Shown: positions 55,287 to 64,000 of the stretch, one piece after another
Numbering within the stretch: the first letter of the stretch is position 1
How the letters are laid out: each line of letters starts with the position of its first letter
Source of the DNA: Physcomitrium patens
Lineage: Eukaryota; Streptophyta; Bryopsida; Funariales; Funariaceae
Direction of reading: 5' to 3'
Length of the DNA: 64,000 nt
Assembly: GCF_000002425.4 (NCBI RefSeq)
Contig: NC_037253.1
Location: 19,725,602 to 19,789,601, forward strand
Program-made: the position numbers and the translations under genes
Notes under the pieces: generated by a model
What the model saw: only the letters and a program-made list of their open reading frames with translations
Databases searched by the model: none
What the model was told of the DNA's origin: nothing

Positions 55287-56100
55287 CACAAAATCAAACT
55301 GGTGTAAGGCAATACTACCGTAGAGTAGGACATGTGTCGATTCCTCACACCCCTCACCCTCACACAGGAGGTAACAATTACACCACAATAAAACCCTAAC
55401 CAGTGACTTCGATCAGTGCATAAACTGTAGAGCTCCCACACAGAGACCTCAATGAGCTAGATTTAGGTGGCGGTACACATGGTACACAAACAACTGATTG
55501 GAAACCACAAACCTATGTAACAGATTATACGAGTACGTGTCCCTACCCGATGAAGAAACTACATGAACACTAATCCTCACGATCCACCAGCACCACGAAG
55601 TGTAAGATCTTCGAATCAGTCATATTCCAACAACAACAACAACAACAAAGATATACTGGACATAAAGACTCGCAAACTAAAAAATCCGACGGTTCCATTC
55701 AACGAACACTTTTCACAAAAAAAACTCTATTGAAAATAAACAAACTCGACCCGAAGATGCGCAACGAACTAAAAACCGATAATCAACAAAAAGAAAACAA
55801 AAATAAATAAGCAAACAACCGCAACCAAACAACCCTAACAAAGACCATCCAAAACAATTTAAAACGCAATGATGACTGCCACCGAGGACACATTCAGACA
55901 ACACTAACCAATCCAAAACCGCCACGGCGCACACGCCGTAGACAGGTCGAAGGCAGGACCACGACACACAGAAACACAAAACATCTTAGGGTTTTGAGAT
56001 GACGATTCCGCCGAACGTACCATGATGTCAACAGGATATCAGAAAGCGCCGCTTTGCCAGTAGGAAGAAGCCGCGCAACAGTCGTCCGGCGTGAAGTGGA
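55287..56100 (-). other. 5' leader and probable 5' UTR intron of the SR45a-like gene
   Basis: On the minus strand a strong donor (ATG/GTACGT, border after 56021) and an acceptor (ACACCAG, exon resuming at 55298) bracket a possible 722-bp leader intron. If spliced, an ATG at 56023-56021 is in frame and would add five residues (MFDFV) before the start used here. The leader also has a poly-A-rich patch on the plus strand (55219-55239). Confidence 0.45.
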
Positions 56101-56137
56101 AACGTGACCGAGTGGAGTCAAGGGCAAGAGAGTTAGA

Positions 56138-56171
56138 GGAAGTAGAAGAGGAGGAGGAGGAGGAGGAGGAG
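56138..56171 (-). repeat. CTC/GAG microsatellite in the SR45a-like upstream region
   Basis: (GAG)n on plus, that is (CTC)n on the gene strand, about 8-10 units. Pyrimidine repeats like this are common in plant 5' UTRs and core promoters. Confidence 0.8.
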
Positions 56172-56329
56172 ATGGCGAAGAGAAGCAAGGAGCATAATGT
56201 AGTTAACCCTCGAAGTCCCCTCGCAGACACAGGCTTTGTAGGGTCAAGCTCGCCGCTGCCTACCTACGCGTTTCGTATTCCGTGGGTAGTTTATAGTTCG
56301 TATCGTATGCCGCGAGTTACATGACGTTT

Positions 56330-58148
56330 GTTCGTGTTGTGGACGTATTCCAAGGATCTGGTATTCTACATAAGGACTTTTCATTTTGTTTGCTTTTTTA
56401 TTAAAATATTTTAGTAATGATAAGAAAAATGTATAGATTTCTTAACATCTTTAAACTTTTTCTTTGGTATATTATCTCTAGAAAATAAAATAAGAAATGC
56501 AAATGGGTTTAAGTGTAATTGCAGTGACAAGACACTTTTCAAAAAGTTTTTGTGTATGCCTATGTGTCCGTACACAAGTGTGTATATGTATTTGTATATA
56601 CGTATATTTGTAATGAGAATTGATTACATGGTATTATATTCTTTGTAGATGGTGGTTAATATATTAAGGTCCTGAAAAGACTCTTTACCAAATATTAACT
56701 GCAAATATTTATTTATCTATTTCTAATGTAATGCAAATATGATTTCAAATATTTTGAATATAATTTTAAAATAACAAACTAATGAATATGTTTTTACTTG
56801 TATTGTATTAATACGAGTATAGCACTGGAATAAATATTTTCAGATTTTAAGAAATCAGAAAAAAAAAAAAAAAAAAAAAAAACATGTTTAAAAGCTCCTT
56901 TTAGCAAAAGATAAATAAAAAATAACTCATATCATATTGCATTTTCTGTGCAAGGGACAATGCAACAACTAAAGAAAAGAAATGCAGGGGGGAAATGTAA
57001 AGATGTATAAAACACTCTAATGTCGCAGCAATTTAGAGATTAACTCATTATTTTCAAATGGTTTTGAACAGGGCAACAAGTTTACATTTGAAGAAAAAAA
57101 AACAAAACAAAACAAAACAAACAATAACTTGTTCCACTGAAGAGATATAAGTTCCAGATTTGCCTCTTTTAAAAATAAGAATAAATAAAAAATTGAGTGA
57201 CTTTTCTAAGACAATTTTTCATGTAGAGACAATGTTCTGCACAACCAACAGCAACCACAAATATAGATAAATGAATGAACAAATCATTGACCACTAAAGA
57301 TTAAAAATCAAAGTAAACAGGTTTAGAAACAATCACTGTCCAAGGCCAATTTTGTTAGCTCTTCCCATCAATCAATAAAAAAAAACAAGGGTATGCAAAC
57401 ATGTAAGATGTCCTTGCAGGCATGGAAAGAAATCAGTGACGACAGACAATAGAACTGAGATGAGGGTGAATACAAATAGACAACATTTATCAAATAATAT
57501 GTTGTGGTCATCATAGGCATCTTAGATGAGAATGTCACTGTACTATGTTTCCTTTTTGTACCCAATTTGCATAAATTTAGGGTTCTTTATAAAACCCATT
57601 GATATTTGGATTGGATGTAGTGTTTTACAACTCACCTACTATATTGGTTTGCAGGAGTTAGTTGGGTACTAATTGCAAGCTTGCTTTAATTGTGGGAAAT
57701 ATTAAAAGAAGGGTCTTGTAGATTACGAGGTGGTTGATGGCCCTGTTCATCTGTTTTGAAGACATCAGCTTCTGGTTTGTGTTAAATTGTTGAGTTGAGT
57801 GTGACCTCGTGTCTCTAGGTAAAAAATGGTGTAAAATGAAGAGTCATTGTTTATACAATCTTAGAGGACATGCCATGGTACTCCTAGTGATCTTGTGTAC
57901 ACTTATGTGTGTGCTGATAAGTTTGTGGGTGCAGCTAGAGAACCAAATGCTTGCCAAGGAGGGCATTCTTATATAGAAGAGATTAGTGGTTTTTTGAAAA
58001 ATTAAAATTGAAACCAAGTTACAACATTTTTTTATATTAAAATATTGCATCCAAAATTAAAACTACCAATAAAGCATGGTTGTAAAATGTATAAATATCA
58101 AGTTCTGGTTTTATTTTAAAGAAGATACAATTTAAGTTTTTTTAGTGG

Positions 58149-58184
<36 letters not shown>

Positions 58185-58516
58185 TTATTATAATTATCTG
58201 GTAGTAAATTATTATCACGTTATAAGGATTCTTTTGTTAGAAAATATTAGTGTGTCAATTCTATTTTTAAAACATGTTTTAAATTGTTGTAAAGCTCTTT
58301 TAAGAAATAAATAAATAAGACATCAAAGTTATGCATTGAATTCTTCATTTTTCCAAAAAGGTCAAGGTCCAAAATCATCAAAATATAATCAACATCATTG
58401 TGCAAAACTCAAGTACAACCCTCAAAGATGTGAGTTGTTAGTTTTACAGTATTTTTTAAAGAACCAAATTCCTACTAAGAAGTTAAAAAGTACATTCATT
58501 GGCTTTTTTGATTGGA

Positions 58517-58557
<41 letters not shown>

Positions 58558-60145
58558 ACCAAATTAAATCATTGCAAAAAAAATTGTTTCTTCAAATAAA
58601 TCACCTGGTTTAAATTTCTTTGAATTCAATTAAATACACACAGAATGTTACTTTATGCTTGGTACAGAAGCAAATATAGCCTAGCTAAGGAAACAAAGAT
58701 GGAAAAATATATTGTACTGTTTTAAACAACATGTGGCGCTGATGGAGTTGATATCTTGAAGTTTACATTGATGCTTGATTTCAATGTATTATATTTAAAA
58801 TTTTGACATGTGTATGTATGTGTATATATATATACATACTTAATTACCAAAAATGACAATGGAGTTCATTCAAATGTTGTACTAAGATTTGTCTATGCAA
58901 TAGCATTCACTTGATATTAATGCTTGAAATGGTCAACATGCAAATTTTACAACTGTTTTTAATTTTTAAAAATTATTATTACTATTATTATTTCATCTTG
59001 AAATCCTTTGTTATTATTTTATTTTTAAATATTTTGTTGATTCTGAAATGGATATTGGAGGAAAAAAATTTGAAAAAAGTTGGTCTTTCTAAATTAAAAG
59101 TAAAACTATATTTGCACAGTTTTTCTTTTGATGTTTAAATCTGATATATTTCAAGCTTAAATAGTCCAAGTCCATCACATTATATTTATCTTTTTGTAGT
59201 TCAATTCATAAACTTTAAACATCCAAAATTTCAGGCACATTTTACAAAAAAATAAAATAATATTAATTAATATAATTTCTTGTTCAATTAACCAAGCTTT
59301 TAATTACTAGAATGTGCAAAACGATAGCAAATGAACATGTTAATATTTTCCTCTTCAGATCAAATTGAAATAAAGGATTTGATTCAATTGCCCTTATTTT
59401 TGAGATTAAAAAATCATATAAATATAGAAATTGATATTTAATTTAATAAACGAAGATTCACACCTATCAAATTAAATATATTATAGAAGTATGTATGAAA
59501 TACGTAGCTATATAAATATTATTATGGTAGGTAAATTATTAATATGAATTCATTAGAATTCAGAAATAAAATTCTATTAAAATGAAACTTTTGGAAGGGA
59601 TAACTTAACTGACTTGAAACTCGTGGTTATGTGATAGTAAAATAATAATATATGTATTTTTATTTCATTTATTATTATTTTTAGTGGCAGAAATAAGGCT
59701 TTCAGTATATCAAAAATGAAGAAATATTATTAAATACATAGACAAATTTAACAAGTGCATATTAATAAAATTCAATCATATTACGAGAATTAATTCTATA
59801 CAACAAGAAAAAACAGATTTAAGTTTTTAAATTCCATTTTTATTATTGAAACTCGTGTACCCTACTCAACAATACTAAGTATGTTTTTTTTAACAGTTTC
59901 AATTTGTAAATACATTCATTATTTTTGTAATTTTAAAGCTTCTGAAAAATCAAATTTTGACGATACTATAAAAAAATAATTAATATTTTATAAGCTACTT
60001 AATTTAACAGACATGGCCTTTCCATCAAAAACATATAATGAAAAAAGTAATCAATTTCAAAACATATTCTAATTATGATTTTGAATATGATTTTTTTTGT
60101 AGTTTCTAATGTATTTATAATTTTTCTTTCTTTCTTCTTATTTAG
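56330..60145. other. AT-rich intergenic region
   Basis: No supported gene. It contains poly-A runs (56860-56881), a (TA)n at 58153-58180 and a compound (CA)n(TA)n at 58517-58557. Short ORFs show no homology I recognise. Confidence 0.5.
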
Positions 60146-60256
60146 GTGGATATTGCTAAAACCCAATTGCATGACATTGCCCTTACAGATGAACTAATGG
60201 AGCAGACCTCACTCTTTATAATAAAAAGGATTGGTTGTGTAGTACAAGGGGGATGA
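60146..60256 (+). CDS. Candidate terminal exon of an unidentified gene
   Basis: A strong pyrimidine tract (TTTCTTTCTTTCTTCTTATTTAG, ending 60145) is followed by 36 sense codons and a TGA (60254-60256). The peptide reads VDIAKTQLHDIALTDELM, then a hydrophobic segment with LFIIKRIGCVV. Composition is protein-like and higher in GC than the surroundings. I could not find the upstream exons or name the protein. It may be the real last exon of a gene with exons in 56.3-60.1 kb, or a relic exon. Confidence 0.4.
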   Translation: MDIAKTQLHDIALTDELMEQTSLFIIKRIGCVVQGG

Positions 60257-61966
60257 TCCTCAGGTTGTTGCTTTGTGTTAAACAAATATTGTTTGTGTTT
60301 CCAACTTTACTAGAATGTGTTGATTTTGATGACATGTGAAGTTGTTTTGAATGTATTGGTTGTTGTAGAACCTTGTCTTACTTTCATGTTAAGAACATAT
60401 AGCAAAGAATTTAGGGATTTTTATACTTAGTGGACAAGGTGAGAGGTCAGAACTTTTAAATATATACCCACTTAGCTTTGGTAGAAATTTTGGGACTCCC
60501 ACACTTCTCCCCTACTGTGCAAAGTTGCAGATAATACACATCCAAGAACATGATGGTTGTTTGTTTGTATTGCATTCATGAGAAACTAATGCTGTGATGC
60601 AACATTGAAGCGGAGTTGCCTTAAGATAAAAAAATAGACAGTGAACGATAGAATTGAGATTTTGAAAAGCGTAACAATTTGAAATGTTGGCATCTGGTCA
60701 ATTGGTGAGTTGAGTGTGGTGGTGGTTCATTCTCAACAAGTAGAATGCAGTATCAGTTGATAAATAAATATAAGATTTGCTGTGATTGCTTAAGCTCTTG
60801 TAGATTACATTGTCATATCCTTGGGTTTGCCAGAAGCTTGACGGACGAAATTGATTTGGAGGTGATTACAAAAGGAAACAACTATTGGAGGAGAATACTT
60901 GGGCTTCAGAGGATGTTGTTATTTTTTTTAATTAGATCAATGATCAATCCCTCATCTACTGGTTCAAACCTCAAAATCAGAGCAATAGATTCACTAAGCT
61001 TTAAATTCTTTAAGGCGAGTTTTGCATTACGATAGTTATGGGTTGTGTTGTTCAAAATTGAAGGTAGATTTGTTTGATTTCCGGAATTACTCATCTATAT
61101 ATATATATATATATATATATATAATCCTTTGCATTTTATCAATAATATTACTGTTCATATTGGAATATATAATACATACATATACATATACAGAAAACAT
61201 AATTATGCACATATTTGGCAGGTTTATTATTAGTATCAGAGAGTGGGAGTGAGTCTTTCTGTATCCACAAACCATTACACTCCGTGAATCCAGAACTATG
61301 TCCGATCTAGACTCCCACATGTGGCAACGAACAACAACAAGAACGGAATCCAGTTACTCCTGCCACTTCGAACACTCACACAGACACATGCACACGCACA
61401 AGCACACAGTCGCACGCTCCCACAAGCAAGCAAGCAAGCGGTGAAGAAGCAGTCCCCATCGAATTGAATGCCGACGGTGGGCACTGACACATCGCGACCT
61501 CGCAATCTCGACGGGACCAGCGGCGCTGTTGTCAACGGGACCTGGACCCCACAAGATCATAGCGCCGCCGCCGACCGATCGATCCCCCTCCCCTTTCCTC
61601 CCCTGCCAGCAAAAATCTCAACATTCATAGCTCACTACCCACTCCCACCGAAGCCAACTCAATGCAGCTTCACCCCGCTCGGACCCTCCATATATCCCCC
61701 TTCCCATCCACGTCTCATCACACCTTGCCTGCTTCCATCGCTCATTGCCACATGCTCAAGCCTTGCTGCAGTGATCGCATGGTTTGTGCAATTCACGAAG
61801 GCTCTGTGGACTTCGCAAACGCTGGACAGACCTCGGATATCTAGTCTTCGGTCTGTCGATTGTCGTGATCTGTTCCCCTGAAGAAGCTTGAAGTGCGTGG
61901 CTGCAGGCGACAGGCAGCTTTCGATCGCTGGTCGATTGTTGTGGTGTGTTTTGAAGCTGTTGCATA
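60257..61966 (+). other. Intergenic region and upstream region of the Ole e 1-like gene
   Basis: A 96-codon ORF (60745-61035) has no recognised homology. A (TA)n lies at 61095-61123 and a CA-rich stretch at about 61374-61410. Close to the gene the DNA turns C-rich. TATATCC at about 61690 is a weak TATA candidate. The transcription start is unknown. Confidence 0.4.
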
Positions 61967-63086
61967 ATGAAGAATGTCGGGGTTGATCTGGTGCTGGCAA
62001 TACTGGTCTGCGTTTTCTTAGCTGCAGGAGCAGCAGCTGAAGGTCATGCGTTTGCTCAAACGAAAGTTTTTGTAGCCGATCGCAAGGACTTCACCAACTG
62101 GTCTGCTGTCATTGTGGGCAAGGTGTTCTGCGATCGATGCATTCAGAATAAAGTCTTCCCATTCGCGCATCCCATGAGCAGTATGTCGCCTCCCCCACAA
62201 TTGCGTTAGGACTTCTGCTTGTCGCTTGCAGTCCAATTATGTGAGTTCTGACCTGCTGTGACCGATTGCAGAAGCAAAGGTTTCGGTGCAATGCAAGGAC
62301 TGGTCAGGTCGAGTCGTTGGTTACGCCAGAACATCAACAAATTTCCTCGGAGATTTCATCGTGCAATTCAAAGGCAAGAAGGATCTGTCCGGATGTTCAG
62401 TTTACTTGGATGGAAGCTCGGATCGCAGTTGCAACATCATCGGAGGGGGACGTAGAGCCATCAGCTTGAAATCCAAGTTTTTGTTTCAAGCGTTCTACGT
62501 AGCGGATCCTCTATTCTACAAACCTGCAAGGCCGATGGGATTCTGCCCTAAGAAGAGCCGACCATCGCGTGGAAGAATCACGGTCCCCTTTCCCAACAGA
62601 CGCCCATCAACTTGCTCATATCTGTACGTAAAGGTTTCCCCTCCATGTGATTGGTTCATTGGACTTCTGCGTGTTATCGAATTGTTAGGAAACAAATGTG
62701 TTGCTCAAAAAATTGACTCAAATTCCTTGCGCTCGCGCAGGGACTGGCTCCGTCCTGACTACAGATGCTACTGGCCCAAGGATTTATCACCATGGAAAAC
62801 CTCAGTCGGCCGTGTGTTCGGTAGAGGAGCACAAAAGAAGTATGGCAATAAGCCGCTTGCGGGGGGTCTTCTCACAGGTGACGATCTTCTCCGCCAGGCC
62901 ATAACCGCCCTTCTCAACTCCCGAACAAACAAGCATTTCTATATGTCTCCGCGCGGAATCAAGGCCAAATTCTCCAAGGCACTGTCCGGTTCATGGAAAG
63001 CAAAGTCAGCTCAAGCGAATGCATTTCGGAATGCCAACAACGGCTACGGCAAGGGCAAGTGCTTGCTCGTACCCTGCAAGTGGTGA
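61967..63086 (+). CDS. Secreted Pollen Ole e 1-like protein
   Basis: Three exons: 61967-62180, 62272-62623 and 62741-63086, giving 303 residues. Residues 1-24 form a signal peptide (hydrophobic LVLAILVCVFLAAGAAA after MKNVGVD). The Ole e 1-like domain (PF01190 type) spans about 45-155, with GKVFCDRC, AKVSVQCKD and CSVYLDGSSDRSCN, giving the usual conserved cysteines. A basic C-terminal extension (about 190-303) with RCYWPKDLSPWKTSVG is conserved-looking but unassigned, and the protein ends CLLVPCKW. These proteins act in the cell wall or extracellular space; precise roles are mostly unknown. Intron 2 (62624-62740) is 117 bp, in frame and lacks stops, so retention would insert 39 residues. The upstream borders use GT-AG. 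Confidence 0.85.
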
Positions 63087-63435
63087 TCAGCTGCAGTTAG
63101 TTGCATTTTCCTATATGGGTTCTCTGAGCTCGTTCCCACAAGACTAAAACAGTTAATTAGTTGGTTCAGACCTTTCTCAATCCCTGCTACCACCTATTCA
63201 GTGGGCAAGATGGCATTGTTTTTTAGTGTTGTTACTTCAGCAGCTTCGACTGCCTAGTATTTCCATTGCAATTATTCTCTTACTCTAGCTTTATAAAAAA
63301 CACGTCTCATGGCGATTGTGCTCTTCCGTCTCAGAGCCATACAATTCCTTGCATTTTGGTGACTGATTCAATTTTTGAGCCTGTCCATTGTTGCGACGCC
63401 ACAAGGTTGAAGCTAATATTTCTGTTGTATAAACA

Positions 63436-63439
<4 letters not shown>
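63087..63439 (+). other. 3' UTR and downstream flank of the Ole e 1-like gene
   Basis: Non-coding; no unambiguous polyadenylation signal could be chosen. Confidence 0.4.
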
Positions 63440-63481
<42 letters not shown>

Positions 63482-63490
63482 GGGGGGGGG
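63440..63490. repeat. Compound (TA)n(TG)n microsatellite with a G run
   Basis: TA units, then GT units, then ten G. Confidence 0.95.
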
Positions 63491-64000
63491 GATTCTATAT
63501 ACTGTCCCATAACTTCTCCAACTTTGATATGTGGTTTGATGTTGAACATTTCACCCATGTTGCTGGTTTCGGTTCTGGTGCTCTGAGAGCGAGTTCACCC
63601 TTTTGTGGACTCCTTGAGCACATGTGTACAATGCTATTTCCTAGACATTTTTCTTGGAAAAAATCAATGCTAAAGTTCAACATTCGTTTCTATTGGATAT
63701 TCTATTTAGGGCAGTTTTGAAATTCCAAAATGGGGCATCAATAGAGGGTCAATCTCTTGGGGAAGAAATTAAGTCACAAATATGTTGTCAATGAATGTTA
63801 CCCAATCCTTTTGCCTCTTTTAATGCTCCATTATGAAATTCTATGTATTTGAAGAAGATGCACATCATATAAAAATTTAATATCAATTAGATTTTTTAAA
63901 TGAAAATTTATTTATTTACTTTTATAAAATTTGTATGATTGGTTGGAGACTTGATTTATTTTTATTTTTATTTTTCAAAATAATATATAGATTGATTGGC
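63491..64000. other. Intergenic DNA to the window end
   Basis: Becomes AT-rich after about 63840. Nothing supported. Confidence 0.5.

Noticed and set aside
57660-57720. Zinc-knuckle-like CFNCGKY on the plus strand
   Set aside because: A single short match without the following GHxxxxC and without a surrounding frame.
60745-61035. 96-codon ORF near the Ole e 1-like gene
   Set aside because: No homology recognised, and there is a microsatellite just after it. Kept only as a note.
62286-63086. Uninterrupted 266-codon ORF as the full Ole e 1-like gene
   Set aside because: It lacks the signal peptide and first cysteines found in exon 1 (61967-62180), and good splice sites join that exon at 62272.

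Overview
This window looks like nuclear DNA of a land plant. It is AT-rich and dominated by LTR retrotransposons, with host genes confined to the right-hand third. Two intron-containing plant genes are clear: a transformer-2/SR45a-type splicing factor on the minus strand (52.5-56.0 kb) and a secreted Pollen Ole e 1-like protein on the plus strand (62.0-63.1 kb). The main chromoviruses have fungal/vertebrate Tf1/sushi-style reverse transcriptases, a type reported in mosses as Tcn1-like elements. A non-seed plant such as a moss is therefore my best guess, but it is inference.

Left block (1-29.9 kb): a four-level nest, readable from target-site duplications. The oldest layer is chromovirus A (3' end at 1-1637, rest of its 3' LTR at 29553-29868). 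A Tat/Athila-like Ty3/gypsy element (1638-29552, 1208-bp LTRs) sits inside that LTR. It holds chromovirus B (7175-13085, in its protease) and a Ty1/copia element (13755-24981). The copia element was in turn split by chromovirus C1 (17786-23670), just upstream of its YVDD catalytic motif, with an exact CATAT duplication.

Middle block (29.9-51.3 kb): decayed AT-rich DNA, a remnant I cannot identify (30-32 kb), a deleted minus-strand chromovirus D2 (35.6-38.3 kb), and a long minus-strand chromovirus D1 (38.9-50.8 kb) split by plus-strand chromovirus C2 (41065-47086). Almost all coding regions here are broken by stops that look like decayed CGA, CAG, CAA or TGG codons, as expected from cytosine methylation.

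Most interesting system: chromovirus families B/A/D and C1/C2 appear to be self-primed. The predicted first 11 bases of their transcript are complementary to 11 bases lying 2 bp after the 5' LTR, and the pairing has changed in step between the two families. The C-family U3 also carries multi-unit heat-shock elements. Both families have an extra conserved ORF (called ORF3 here) between the chromodomain and the 3' LTR.

Right block (51.3-64 kb): the splicing-factor gene, about 4 kb of AT-rich intergenic DNA with microsatellites, an orphan terminal-exon candidate (60146-60256), then the Ole e 1-like gene, whose second intron is in frame and free of stops.
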